This document shows, in pieces, positions 36,159-45,086 of a stretch of DNA of 64,000 nucleotides (position 1 is its first letter; every line of letters begins with the position of its first letter). The translations under genes were made by a program, and so were the position numbers. Origin of the DNA: Pseudanabaena sp. (GTDB lineage Bacteria > Cyanobacteriota > Cyanobacteriia > Pseudanabaenales > Pseudanabaenaceae); assembly GCA_003249015.1 (NCBI GenBank), contig QBLS01000010.1, positions 1 through 64,000 on the forward strand. Reading direction: 5' to 3'. The notes under the pieces were generated by a model, which saw only the letters and a program-made list of their open reading frames with translations, did not search any database and had not been told where the DNA came from.

Positions 36159-38453
36159 TTACAACTGAGATGCTGATGATCTCTTGCGTCTCGAAGCTTC
36201 AGGAGACTGAATCGGGACAAATTCTTTAGAACTATCTGATAGTTCTGGCTTAGCTTCTGAATTTTGTTCTAAGCTACTTGTCTCATTTGGCATCTGAGAT
36301 GTTTGACGATTTACTCTCAAGATTACCCCTTTAGACGTAATAGAGCGTGGGGGAGCCTCACTCACATTCTCCAAGCTGACATTTGGTTGTTCATTTTGAT
36401 CGTCTCCAGAAGAAGTCGCACTATCTGAGTCAGTTTCTGGAAGATTAATCTCAACCTCTTTCTCCATCTTGGTGCCGCTTTGTTCGTCAAAATCCCGATC
36501 CGAATTAGGCTTGCCTGAGTTATAACGGTCAGAATTATATCGCTCTGACTGCATACTTGGCGTAATTGCATTGGCTGCCCTTGGCGCTTGCCCTGGTAGA
36601 GCCACAGTTACAATCACATTACGAGGATCTTTAGGTTCACGATCTATTAGGACTAGAGGCGAAACTCCAATTAATGAATAGACATCCTGTTCCTCCTCTG
36701 TCATTTCCACCACAATTAGCTCTGGCGGTTCAATCACCTTGGTGCGAATCTCGCGCTTATTGGGGCGTTCAGGAACAACTTCAGCAACTATTGGGGCAAC
36801 TACTTCAGGTTCGTCTTCAGTCAAATCAGCGATCGGCGCTGGCGTTACTACAGCAGGAACCACAGGCAAAATATTTGGGCTAACGCTGGGCAAAGATATC
36901 TTATTTGATACAATCCGCTCAGCTACGGCATCCCTTTCTACTCTTGGCTCAAACCTTGCCTCAACTCGCGATCGCAAGTCCACTACAGGTGTAGTCTTCT
37001 CTGACTCACGCGGATCTCGCAAGTCTTTCAGCATAGCTCGCTTACCGCGGCGGCGTACATTGCCCCGTTCTTGGTAACTAGGATGATTGACCAAATTAGG
37101 CTCTAGTCCACCGCCCAAGTCCGAATCGCCATCCTCATATTCAGACGTAAAGTCAAGCTGATTAGATTGCTTCGACTCCCAAGTTCTGGCAGTTGCATCC
37201 ACAGGCTGCCCGATCGCTTCCCCTGGAAGATGCATCAAATGCCCTAAACCGCCACAAGTAGAACAGGGACGACCAAAGAGTTCATATATACTCTGTCCTT
37301 GACGCTTACGAGTTAGCTCCACTAATCCCAATTCCGTAAGCTGAGCAATTTGCGGACGAGATTTATCCGATCGCAACGACTTATTAAAATGTTCTAACAA
37401 CTGCATCTGATCGCGGCGCGTATCCATATCAATGAAATCGACGACGATTACACCAGCAATATTTCGCAACCGAATTTGACGCGCGATTTCCACGGCTGCT
37501 TCACAGTTTGTCCATAGGACTGTTTCACGGGAAGTCTGTGACCTTGTAAATGAACCAGAGTTGACATCAATTACCGTCAAAGCTTCCGTTGGCTCAATGA
37601 TGATATAGCCGCCACTAGGTAGGTCTACCCTTGGTTTTAAAGCTTCACGGATACCTGCGTTGACCCGAAAGTATTCTAAAATTGGGGTGCGCTCACGGTG
37701 GTGATCTAGCATTAACCCATTAGGAATTTTGCCATCTCCCCAATTTAGTAAGTGCTGCTTGATGCGGCGCAGTCCATCATTCGAGTCCGTCACAATCCGA
37801 TTGACCTCATTGCTATAAAGGTCGCGGAGTACCCGTTGCACAAAGTCCCGTTCCCGATCTAGCAAAGTAGGCTGGCGGGTTGTAGCAACATCTTGCTGGA
37901 TCGTTTCCCATTGGCGCTGTAGATTGTCTAGATCCTCAATAATCTGCTCCTCAGGCATACCATCAGCCTCAGTCCGCACCAAAATACCCATACCCGCAGG
38001 CTTAACTAAAATCGCAAGGGCGCGGAGACGATTGCGCTCAGCTTCGCTACGAATGCGACGGGACAGATTAACCCCCCGACCAAAAGGCAAAAGCACTACA
38101 TAACGACCTGGTAAAGAAATATTTCCAGTTAATCTAGGCCCCTTATTACCCGTTGGCTCCTTCATTACTTGGACTAACACACGCTGTTGCGGTACAACCA
38201 GATCGCTGATCGAGCCAGACGATCGCCGCATTTTTAGAGGTCCAAGGTCAGTAATGTGAATAAACCCATTGCGATCGCCATCGCCAATATTTACAAAAGC
38301 CGCATCAATACTCGTTAAAACATTTTCGACAACGCCCAAATACACATCACCAACTTGGTGAGTACCCGCGGCAACTACAATTTCCTCAATTTGATCTTCA
38401 CTAAATACAGCAGCAATTCGATACTGCTCGGCAATAATTATTTGCTTTGGCAT
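36159..38453 (-). CDS. rne: Ribonuclease E/G family protein
   Basis: RNase E starts decay and processing of most mRNAs. The 764-residue protein has an N-terminal S1 domain (GDVYLGVVENVLTSIDAAFVNIG...FIHITDL), 5' sensor and DNase I-like catalytic parts with NSG and the Mg-binding pair (TVIDVNSGSF, VVDFIDMD), and the zinc-link PCSTCGG near residue 402. The C-terminal 350 residues are acidic and disordered. The protein ends RRKRSSASQL, an Arg-rich tail like the short C-terminal motif that cyanobacterial RNase E uses to bind polynucleotide phosphorylase. A leader of several hundred bases lies upstream, fitting the autoregulation known for this gene in other bacteria. Confidence 0.96.
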   Translation of the reverse strand: MPKQIIIAEQYRIAAVFSEDQIEEIVVAAGTHQVGDVYLGVVENVLTSIDAAFVNIGDGDRNGFIHITDLGPLKMRRSSGSISDLVVPQQRVLVQVMKEPTGNKGPRLTGNISLPGRYVVLLPFGRGVNLSRRIRSEAERNRLRALAILVKPAGMGILVRTEADGMPEEQIIEDLDNLQRQWETIQQDVATTRQPTLLDRERDFVQRVLRDLYSNEVNRIVTDSNDGLRRIKQHLLNWGDGKIPNGLMLDHHRERTPILEYFRVNAGIREALKPRVDLPSGGYIIIEPTEALTVIDVNSGSFTRSQTSRETVLWTNCEAAVEIARQIRLRNIAGVIVVDFIDMDTRRDQMQLLEHFNKSLRSDKSRPQIAQLTELGLVELTRKRQGQSIYELFGRPCSTCGGLGHLMHLPGEAIGQPVDATARTWESKQSNQLDFTSEYEDGDSDLGGGLEPNLVNHPSYQERGNVRRRGKRAMLKDLRDPRESEKTTPVVDLRSRVEARFEPRVERDAVAERIVSNKISLPSVSPNILPVVPAVVTPAPIADLTEDEPEVVAPIVAEVVPERPNKREIRTKVIEPPELIVVEMTEEEQDVYSLIGVSPLVLIDREPKDPRNVIVTVALPGQAPRAANAITPSMQSERYNSDRYNSGKPNSDRDFDEQSGTKMEKEVEINLPETDSDSATSSGDDQNEQPNVSLENVSEAPPRSITSKGVILRVNRQTSQMPNETSSLEQNSEAKPELSDSSKEFVPIQSPEASRRKRSSASQL

Positions 38454-39329
38454 TCAATTTCCTCAGAATTTCTTCGATTCAAAAGAGCCAGTCCAAGAGT
38501 CCACCTACAAGCATTTTTGAGATATTTTTTATCCTAAATTTATAAAAAATATCTTCACCATCTTTAACTAACAGCTTAGAGACGCTGTAGTGAAGCCTGT
38601 AAAATCCAACGAGCTAATAACGAAAGTAGAAAAAAAATTTCGATCACAAGCTACCCCTTACCGACAATCTGGAACCTAGCCATGTAACGAGCTAGTAACG
38701 GATTAATCTGTCTACCCTGACATTACGATAGTGAGAAATCTTGTAAAAGCATTTCTTAAAGTTTTAGAGTGAATAAGCAGAATTAAGCGAATCAGCTAAG
38801 TACGCCTAAATTCATCCTAAAAGTCTAAGAGAATCTATAGATAAAACACTGATACAGCAATACCCACCATGATGGAGTAAAAATGTAGTTTATGAAAAAT
38901 TGGCGAAATTCGTTAAAAGCTAAGGTTGTCTCTTAGACTGGATCTTATTTAAACTATCTAGAAGGTGCTTACACCATTCATCTTTAGCTTTCAGCCTATA
39001 GATAAAACAGTGTACTTGATGATTCAAGTTTATGGTTTATGGTTTGTAAGCCTAGTTAATCAGTGACTAGATGCATTTTAGCTAGCAACTAGAATAAACC
39101 TATATTAATACTATATTGCAGCAAGGCGGCAATTCTCTTTATATTTAAGAACTGATTTTTTAAGTCCATTGATATTTAGAAGGCTGAAAAAAATTAACTT
39201 TGGTGTTTTAACAAAAAAATTGCTCAAAGCATCTAGGGTAACTATTTCTTAATAGTGTTTTAATGTTAGTAACATATTTGAGAGCTAGCTAAGGCTGGTA
39301 TCAAAATTTATAAAGGTGAGGATAAGTTT
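38454..39329. other. Long intergenic region: probable rne leader and phosphatase promoter
   Basis: About 875 AT-rich bases between divergent genes, without family A-C repeats and without a convincing open frame. The strongest structure is the palindrome at 38519-38551 (GATATTTTTTAT ... ATAAAAAATATC with a 9-base centre), 66 bases from the rne start and thus likely in its 5' leader, where a U-rich stem could be an RNase E target for autoregulation. A Shine-Dalgarno-like AAGGTGAGG lies at 39313-39321, serving the next gene. Confidence 0.5.
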
Positions 39330-40676
39330 CTGAGTACGCGAGTAATTATTGTTCGTCATGGTGAAAGTAATTTCAATATCCTAAGCAAGATACAAGGGAG
39401 GGGAAATTATGATCGCCCAGAGTTGCAGTCAGTTTTAACTGATAAAGGTCAACGGCAAGCTCGATTGGCTGGTAAGGCTCTGACTAATTTAACTATTGAC
39501 CTAGCCTATGCTAGCCCCCTAGTTCGCGCTCAGCAAACAGCAAAGTTAATCCTGTCGGAAAATTCTCAACCTCCTGAGTTATTGACAACTGAGGGATTGC
39601 TAGAAATAGATCTCAGGGAATGGGAATCAATGCTTGCTACTGATGTTCAAGCCCAATTCCCTGAACAGTATCAACTTTGGCATTTTGAACCAGAAAATTT
39701 TCAATTAGGCGATCGCTATCCCATAGTGGAATTGTTTGAGCAAGCTAGGGCATTTTGGGCAGATATTTTAGCTAAACATCAACACAGAACCATTTTGTTA
39801 GTTGGCCATAGCGGCATCAATCGAGCATTGATCTGCTCAGCGATCGGGATTCCTATTAGTCGATATCACAATATTCAGCAAGCTAACTGCGCGATCAGTG
39901 TCCTCAACTTTCAAGGTTCGAGCATCAAGGATGGCGTACAACTTGAGTCTGTAAACTTAACCACCCACCTTGCCGAAATCTCTGGCTCACCATTACCACC
40001 TCTTAGGAAAAACCATAATGGAGCACGCCTACTATTGGTAAGACATGGTGAAACCGAGTGGAATCGTCAAAAACGCTTTCAAGGGCAAATTGACGTACCT
40101 CTAAATAACAATGGTCATGCTCAAGCTCGACGGGCTAGTGAGTTCTTAGCAAAAATCCAGATCGACAAAGCTATCAGTAGCCCGATGCTGCGCCCCAAGG
40201 ATACAGCACTGGAGATTTTGAGCAAGCATCCTCAGATCAAGCTGGAACTACTGGATGAGCTGAAGGAAATTTCCCATGGACTGTGGGAAGGTAAATTTGA
40301 ACATGAAATTGAGGCAGAATTTCCAGGACAACTAGCTTTGTGGCAGGCTCAGCCTGAAACTGTACAAATGCCTGAAGGCGAAAATTTACAGCAAGTATGG
40401 GATCGGGTGAAGATAGTTTGGCAAAAAATTGTTGATTCCATTCCCGAAGGCGAAACTGCGTTAGTCGTCGCCCATGATGCAGTTAATAAGGCAATTCTTT
40501 GCTTACTGTTTGATTTCACCCCAGAAAAATTTTGGACATTTAAACAGGGTAATGGCGGCGTGAGTGTCATCGATTACCCTCAAGGCGCTCAGGGCAAACC
40601 AATTTTGCAGTCAGCCAATATAACAACCCACTTATCAGAAGGAGTGCTTGATCGCACTGCCGCAGGTGCGCTCTAA
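39330..40676 (+). CDS. Tandem histidine phosphatase protein (apparent CTG start)
   Basis: A 448-residue protein with two complete histidine-phosphatase (phosphoglycerate-mutase-like) domains. The first begins VIIVRHGESNFN at residue 5, the second LLLVRHGETEWN near residue 208. The second catalytic His regions are ILLVGHSGINR and ALVVAHDAVNK. The conserved first RHG motif lies upstream of any ATG, GTG or TTG: from the in-frame TGA at 39280 to the motif the only plausible starts are CTG 39330 or an ATT. AGGTGAGG sits eight bases before the CTG, so I choose it (MSTRVIIVRHGE). A start at TTG 39423 would remove the first active site. The substrate (phosphosugar, phosphoserine or 3-phosphoglycerate) is not determined. 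Confidence 0.82.
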   Translation: MSTRVIIVRHGESNFNILSKIQGRGNYDRPELQSVLTDKGQRQARLAGKALTNLTIDLAYASPLVRAQQTAKLILSENSQPPELLTTEGLLEIDLREWESMLATDVQAQFPEQYQLWHFEPENFQLGDRYPIVELFEQARAFWADILAKHQHRTILLVGHSGINRALICSAIGIPISRYHNIQQANCAISVLNFQGSSIKDGVQLESVNLTTHLAEISGSPLPPLRKNHNGARLLLVRHGETEWNRQKRFQGQIDVPLNNNGHAQARRASEFLAKIQIDKAISSPMLRPKDTALEILSKHPQIKLELLDELKEISHGLWEGKFEHEIEAEFPGQLALWQAQPETVQMPEGENLQQVWDRVKIVWQKIVDSIPEGETALVVAHDAVNKAILCLLFDFTPEKFWTFKQGNGGVSVIDYPQGAQGKPILQSANITTHLSEGVLDRTAAGAL

Positions 40677-40755
40677 AGAGAGACGCATTTTCTGCTAACT
40701 TGGTGTAAAGGTTTTTGTTTTAATATCTTGATTTAGAATTGCGGAGTTTATAAAA

Positions 40756-40944
40756 GTGACTATTCTATTCCAACTACTGTTAGCAGCTTTCGTTTTGTTT
40801 TCTTTTGTACTGGTGATCGGCGTACCTGTTGCCTATGCCTCACCTAGTTCTTGGAACCAATCTAAGCCTTTGCTATTTCTAGGTTCACTCATTTGGTTAG
40901 CCTTTGTCATCGTCATTGGCATCTTGAATTCTTTTGTTGCCTAG
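40756..40944 (+). CDS. psbZ: Photosystem II protein PsbZ (Ycf9)
   Basis: A 62-residue, two-helix protein of the photosystem II core that contacts the antenna protein CP43. Length and sequence are characteristic: [20 protein letters not shown], the loop [15 protein letters not shown] and the second helix [19 protein letters not shown]. The start is GTG 40756. Monocistronic or cotranscribed with ribH; a hairpin lies between. Confidence 0.96.
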   Translation: MTILFQLLLAAFVLFSFVLVIGVPVAYASPSSWNQSKPLLFLGSLIWLAFVIVIGILNSFVA

Positions 40945-40977
40945 TGCTGCTGAGAAGCAGCGCTTTCAAAATCCTAT

Positions 40978-41012
40978 AATTTAGTGGCGGCGCAAAGCAC
41001 TGCCACTAAATT
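40978..41012. repeat. Family A-type hairpin between psbZ and ribH
   Basis: AATTTAGTGGC(G)G...CAAAGCACTGCCACTAAATT with a GCAAAGC tip and one mismatch pair. A smaller GTGCTGCTgagaAGCAGCGC stem at 40944-40962 overlaps the psbZ stop region. Confidence 0.75.
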
Positions 41013-41048
41013 TTGTTGCTCAAATATAAATTGAAGGTAAACATTCCC

Positions 41049-41531
41049 ATGTCCGTTTTTGAAGGTAGCTTTACTAATACCGACAGCCTGAAATTTGCAA
41101 TTGTCACGGCTCGATTTAATGATCTAATTGTTGGGAAGCTCCTCCAAGGCTGTCAAGATTCTTTGCTGCGTCATGGGGTTGACGTTTCTGAGAACGGCAG
41201 TCAAGTTGACTATGCTTGGGTTCCAGGCAGTTTAGAAATCCCGATGGTTGCCAAAGAACTCGCTGCTTCAGGTCGCTATGATGCGCTTATTTGTTTGGGT
41301 GCTGTCATTCGTGGTGATACGCCCCACTTTGACTATGTAGCTAATGAGGTTTCTAAGGGGGTAGCTGCGGCTTCTTATCAGACAGGAGTGCCGATCATTT
41401 TTGGGGTGCTAACCACTGACACTATGCAGCAGGCTCTCGAGAGAGCTGGCATCAAAAGTAATAAAGGATGGGAGTTTGGCATGGGAGCGATCGAGATGGC
41501 TAATCTCATGCGCCAAATTCGTGCTAAATAA
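41049..41531 (+). CDS. ribH: 6,7-dimethyl-8-ribityllumazine synthase
   Basis: RibH makes lumazine from the pyrimidine and butanone-phosphate precursors of riboflavin and forms large capsids. From ATG 41049 the protein has 160 residues; an upstream TTG start would add 12 residues from the repeat. Motifs: [46 protein letters not shown] with the catalytic His, [17 protein letters not shown]. The last eight bases overlap the 3' end of the convergent Rrf2 gene. No FMN riboswitch is seen upstream. Confidence 0.96.
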   Translation: MSVFEGSFTNTDSLKFAIVTARFNDLIVGKLLQGCQDSLLRHGVDVSENGSQVDYAWVPGSLEIPMVAKELAASGRYDALICLGAVIRGDTPHFDYVANEVSKGVAAASYQTGVPIIFGVLTTDTMQQALERAGIKSNKGWEFGMGAIEMANLMRQIRAK

Positions 41532-41967
41532 TAAAGCCCGCACTCTGACCTTGGGAAGCTTGCCAACTGCGGGCATCGTAATATAGATCTTCCAAGCAAA
41601 TACTATCTAGTGCATCTTTAAACTTGCGATCAAGTCGTTGCCAGAGGGCAAATGTTACCCAGTCAGAGGCTTGTTTTTCTTGGGGCGTTAACCTCGGTAA
41701 GGGATGCGTATCTTCTCCCACAGCCGAGAGTATTTCACCGAGGGAGATATTTTTGGGCGATCGCTTTAATCTATATCCGCCCTGCACACCACGCACTGAC
41801 TCCACCAAGTCAGCATGGCGCAGAGAGATTAAGATCTTTTCTAAGTATGGGGCAGGTATAGACTGGCGATCACTAATTTCTCGAACTGAAGCAGGCTTAC
41901 GTTTTGCCCAAACCACCAGATCGAGCATTGCTTTCACACTGTAATGACCTTTTCTGGTTAGTTTCAT
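41524..41967 (-). CDS. Rrf2-family transcriptional regulator
   Basis: A 147-residue winged-helix regulator. The N-terminus [17 protein letters not shown] and helix-turn-helix [37 protein letters not shown] are typical of Rrf2 proteins. The three cysteines that hold an iron-sulfur cluster in IscR/NsrR are missing; only one Cys (DSICLED) is present, so cluster sensing in the usual way is unlikely. Targets are unknown. Its gene overlaps ribH tail-to-tail by eight bases, and a family A repeat lies directly upstream, in or next to its promoter. Confidence 0.92.
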   Translation of the reverse strand: MKLTRKGHYSVKAMLDLVVWAKRKPASVREISDRQSIPAPYLEKILISLRHADLVESVRGVQGGYRLKRSPKNISLGEILSAVGEDTHPLPRLTPQEKQASDWVTFALWQRLDRKFKDALDSICLEDLYYDARSWQASQGQSAGFII

Positions 41968-41978
41968 ATTTCATGTAT

Positions 41979-42116
41979 TTACAGCGCTTTGCGCTTAATT
42001 GAAATTATGAGAGTGAAGCGAAGCTTCACTCTCATAATTTTTTGCGGCGCGATGCGCCGCCTGTGTTTAAAAAAGTAAATGTGTTGTGGGCGCGAAGCGC
42101 CCACAACACATTTACT
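41979..42116. repeat. Family A element plus two further hairpins
   Basis: Head TTTACAGCGCTTTGCGCTTA (41978-41997), then ATTATGAGAGTGAAGC/GCTTCACTCTCATAAT (42005-42039), then GCGGCGC-GAT-GCGCCGC (42044-42060), then AGTAAATGTGTTGTGGGCGC with loop GAA and its complement (42074-42116). The last overlaps the stop codon of the next small gene. Confidence 0.85.
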
Positions 42117-42258
42117 AAAAAAGAAACGATAAATCAACGGGGGCAGGTATCATTTCGCCGCCGCGCCAGTCTAGCACCTGTACCAAAATCAAATACCCCA
42201 AGCCCAAAATTACAGCAACAATGCCTGTAAAAACCGATATCCACTGCGATCGCTGCAT
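42115..42258 (-). CDS. 47-residue single-span membrane protein, probably conserved in cyanobacteria
   Basis: ATG 42258 to TAG 42115. The product starts MQRSQWISVFTGIVAVIL, continues with one membrane helix to about residue 27 and ends with a short lumenal or cytosolic tail (DWRGGEMIPAPVDLSFLF). The same pattern (QW-S-helix-L-D-RG-EM-PAP) is familiar to me from small uncharacterised cyanobacterial proteins, so I consider it a real gene despite its size. Its stop codon lies in the arm of a repeat hairpin. It diverges from the ECF sigma gene. Function unknown. Confidence 0.65.
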   Translation of the reverse strand: MQRSQWISVFTGIVAVILGLGYLILVQVLDWRGGEMIPAPVDLSFLF

Positions 42259-42428
42259 AAGTTAATTTTAATTAGACAAACTAACTGCTATTATCCCTCT
42301 TGAAATATCTTTAAGATTAATTCTTTGAGATTAATATTTAACAAAGTTTGATAGCGCGGCGGAGCCGAATTATCAAGCTTTGCTAGGTTAAGGCTTAGCC
42401 CTTAGTCCATTAAAGTTCTATTTTGATA

Positions 42429-42454
42429 GGAACAAACCTCTCTACCTAATCGTC
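42429..42454 (+). promoter_or_regulatory. ECF-type promoter upstream of the sigma factor gene
   Basis: GGAAC (42429-42433), a 17-base spacer, then CGTC (42451-42454). This is the classical -35/-10 pattern of ECF sigma factors and is about 70 bases upstream of the ECF gene start, implying that the sigma factor transcribes its own operon. A degenerate hairpin AAAGTTTGATA...TATCAAGCTTT precedes it (42343-42382). Confidence 0.65.
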
Positions 42455-42526
42455 CTAACCCTTGAAAGTAAACGCATAGTCTTTAGATTTATGTGCCGAT
42501 TTAAGTCAAGTAGGAGCGAGTAGTTG

Positions 42527-43186
42527 ATGAGTTATAGCCTATCTTGGTCAACCAGCATCGGAGGGTACACGCCCTCCAACTCCGTGTCCGTTGATAAGCT
42601 CCCCATTGTTGAACTGGTACAGTTGTGCCAAGCCGAAGCGCAAACCAATCGTTCTGCGTTCGCTGAGCTTATGAGACGTAATCAATCCTATGTCGATCAA
42701 GTTTTATACAAGCTCGCTCCTGATTGGCAAGATAGAGCTGATTTAGCTCAGGAAGTTTGGTTACGTGTTTATCGCAATATCAAGCGGTTGCAAGAACCTG
42801 AAAAATTTCGGGGATGGCTGAGCCGTATTGCTACCAATTTGTTCTATGACGAGTTGCGTAAGCGCAAGCGGGTTGGTAGCTCTGTCTCTTTAGATGCACC
42901 GTTTATGTCGGGGGACGGAGATGAGATGACATGGGATCTTCCCAGTACTGCGCCTAGTCCGATTGAAACTATGTCTACGCAGGAGTTCTATGAGCAGCTC
43001 CGTATTGCGATTCAGGACTTACCTGCTAGTTTTCGCGAAACAATTGTGCTCAGGGAAATTCAGGGACTACCCTACGAAGAAATCGCTGAACTAACAGGCG
43101 TATCTCTCGGCACAGTAAAATCACGTATTGCTAGAGCAAGATTAAAGCTACAAGCTCAATTACAACCCTATTTGGCTAATAATTAA
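42527..43186 (+). CDS. ECF-type RNA polymerase sigma factor (SigG-like)
   Basis: A 219-residue group-4 sigma factor. Region 2 spans about 30-105 (FAELMRRNQSYVDQVLYKLAPDW...DLAQEVWLRVYRNI, then FRGWLSRIATNLFYDELRKRKR), and region 4 spans 160-212 (DLPASFRETIVLREIQGLPYEEIAELTGVSLGTVKSRIARARLKL). ATG 42527 with GGAG ten bases upstream is preferred over TTG 42524. The next gene encodes a membrane anti-sigma candidate and the third an HtrA protease, so I infer an envelope-stress regulon like that of Synechocystis SigG. An ECF consensus promoter upstream supports autoregulation. Confidence 0.93.
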   Translation: MSYSLSWSTSIGGYTPSNSVSVDKLPIVELVQLCQAEAQTNRSAFAELMRRNQSYVDQVLYKLAPDWQDRADLAQEVWLRVYRNIKRLQEPEKFRGWLSRIATNLFYDELRKRKRVGSSVSLDAPFMSGDGDEMTWDLPSTAPSPIETMSTQEFYEQLRIAIQDLPASFRETIVLREIQGLPYEEIAELTGVSLGTVKSRIARARLKLQAQLQPYLANN

Positions 43187-43205
43187 TCAAGAGGGTATCC
43201 AAATT

Positions 43206-43694
43206 ATGAGTGCTGATAAAATTTTTGAAGATGATATGACTAATCCCGAAGGGCGCTTTGAACTGTTGAGCGCTTACATAGACGGTGAAGTAACAAGAGA
43301 TGAAGAGGAGCTAGTTGAGAAATGGCTGTCTGATGATGTTAATTTTCGTCGCCTTTATCAACAGCAATTAAAGCTGCGTCAACTTTTAATTGAACTGCCT
43401 GTGCCCGTAGCCGCCAACTCATCGGTAAAAGCGGAAACTGAGGTAATGGTCAATCGCGTTTTTGCAGAAATTGATAAGCGATCGCAACGACGTAAATGGA
43501 AAATGGCTGGTATCGGTCTAGCCGCTGCGACTGTAGTTGGGATATTTGGATCTATCTTTACTATTAATACTAGTCCGCAGTTTAGCCCTGTGACTAATAA
43601 CATTAGACCTACAGCACCAATAGCTGAAGAGCCTATTTTAATTGCGATGGAAGAGCCGCTAGTACCTTTGCCTAAGTCAATGGTCACCAAGTAG
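43206..43694 (+). CDS. Anti-sigma factor, single-pass membrane protein
   Basis: The 162-residue protein begins with a cytosolic helical domain (GRFELLSAYIDGEVTRDEEELVEKWLSDD) that fits the anti-sigma domain of RseA/RskA-type regulators. It lacks the His-x3-Cys-x2-Cys zinc site of ZAS proteins. A membrane helix spans about 100-120 (AGIGLAAATVVGIFGSIFTI), followed by a short periplasmic tail. It starts 20 bases after the sigma gene. It is expected to hold the sigma factor inactive until cleaved; the HtrA-type protease next door is a candidate, which is inference. Confidence 0.88.
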   Translation: MSADKIFEDDMTNPEGRFELLSAYIDGEVTRDEEELVEKWLSDDVNFRRLYQQQLKLRQLLIELPVPVAANSSVKAETEVMVNRVFAEIDKRSQRRKWKMAGIGLAAATVVGIFGSIFTINTSPQFSPVTNNIRPTAPIAEEPILIAMEEPLVPLPKSMVTK

Positions 43695-43698
43695 CGTA

Positions 43699-43752
43699 AA
43701 AAGTCAAAAACTATTGGTGCGGGCGAAGCCCGCACCAATAGTTTTTGACTTT
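43699..43752. repeat. Family A-type hairpin after the anti-sigma gene
   Basis: AAAAGTCAAAAACTATTGGTG then CGGGC, tip GAA, and the full complement arm; about 25 base pairs. It separates the sigma/anti-sigma pair from the protease gene and may end the first transcript. Confidence 0.85.
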
Positions 43753-43833
43753 CGGAAAACCGTCAATTTGTAAAGCCTTAAAACACCAAAATTTTTTGTA
43801 GAATTTAAGTAGTAAGTGGTCGTAAAAATAACT

Positions 43834-45066
43834 ATGAGAGACTCGAACAAAAAATCTCGTTATAAGCAACCTTTGATCTATGCATCAATGCTCCTTTTAG
43901 GAGTGATCTTAGGTGCTTGGGCGGTTGTGTCTGGAGTCAGGTCACCAAATGTAACTGCCATTACACCTCTGCCACAAGTAGCATCAATATCACCTGCGAT
44001 TGCACAGGATGATCGTAGCAAGTCTGTAGCAGTTCCACGCAATTATGTTGTTGATGCTGTTAATCGCACTGGTCCTGCCGTAGTCAGGATTAATGCCTCG
44101 CGCACTGTTTCCTCTAATCAACAGATACCTGAAGCTCTTCTAGAAGATCCTATGTTTCGTCAGTTTTTTGGCGATCAACTGAGACGGATGCCTAGAGAAA
44201 GAGTGGAGCGTGGTACTGGATCGGGATTTATCATCAATAAGGAAGGGGACATTATCACCAATGCTCACGTTGTTAGTGGAGCTGATAAGGTAACGGTGAT
44301 TCTTAAGGATGGTCGCCAAATTGAGGGTAAGGTACTTGGTAGTGATGAGCTAACAGATATTGCTGTAGTCCAAGTCAAAGCGGACAATCTGCCAGTCGTT
44401 AGCCTTGGTAGCTCAGAAAGTTTGCAGCCAGGAGACTGGGCGATCGCGATCGGCAATCCTCTTGGTCTAGATAACACCGTTACTGCGGGTATTGTTAGTG
44501 CGATCGGTAGAAATAGTGGACAGATTGGTGTAGCCGATAAGCGGGTTAGCTTCATTCAAACCGATGCGGCGATCAATCCTGGAAATTCTGGTGGTCCATT
44601 GCTCAACCAAAATGGTGAAGTAGTTGGTGTAAATACAGCGATTATTCAAGGCGCTCAGGGTTTAGGCTTTTCAATTCCCATTGAGACTGCTCAGCGTATT
44701 TCCAAACAGATAATCCAGACAGGTAAAGTGAGCCGTGCCTATTTGGGAATTCAGATGATCAATGTTGATGCCAATGTCAAGCGTCAAGTCAATCAAGATC
44801 CCGATTTAGGAATTCAGCTTTCTGAAGATAAGGGTGTTTTGATTACTCGGGTGGTGGATGCATCACCTGCGGCAAAAGCTGGTGCTAAGAAAGGTGACTT
44901 AATTGTTAAGCTTGATAACCGAGAAATTTCAACTGCGGATCAAGTTACCCAAATAGTAGAGTCCAGATCAGTCGGTGACAGGATCCAAATGGAAATTCGT
45001 CGTAATGGTCAGCCCATTACTCTCAATGTGGAAACTGAACAGTTCCCACAAAAGTTTCCTGATTAA
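43834..45066 (+). CDS. HtrA/DegP-family serine protease (HhoA/HhoB/HtrA group)
   Basis: From ATG 43834 the protein has 410 residues; a GTG six codons upstream is less likely. A membrane anchor or signal lies at about 12-33 (PLIYASMLLLGVILGAWAVV). The trypsin-like domain carries the triad His (ITNAHVVSGAD), Asp (LTDIAVVQV) and Ser (NPGNSGGPLL). One PDZ domain covers about 305-400 (GVLITRVVDASPAAKAGAKKGDLIVKL). Cyanobacterial members act in the periplasm or thylakoid lumen against damaged proteins. Position after an ECF sigma/anti-sigma pair suggests control by that system. Confidence 0.95.
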   Translation: MRDSNKKSRYKQPLIYASMLLLGVILGAWAVVSGVRSPNVTAITPLPQVASISPAIAQDDRSKSVAVPRNYVVDAVNRTGPAVVRINASRTVSSNQQIPEALLEDPMFRQFFGDQLRRMPRERVERGTGSGFIINKEGDIITNAHVVSGADKVTVILKDGRQIEGKVLGSDELTDIAVVQVKADNLPVVSLGSSESLQPGDWAIAIGNPLGLDNTVTAGIVSAIGRNSGQIGVADKRVSFIQTDAAINPGNSGGPLLNQNGEVVGVNTAIIQGAQGLGFSIPIETAQRISKQIIQTGKVSRAYLGIQMINVDANVKRQVNQDPDLGIQLSEDKGVLITRVVDASPAAKAGAKKGDLIVKLDNREISTADQVTQIVESRSVGDRIQMEIRRNGQPITLNVETEQFPQKFPD

Positions 45067-45086
45067 TTTCTTCAAAGGCTAAGATT

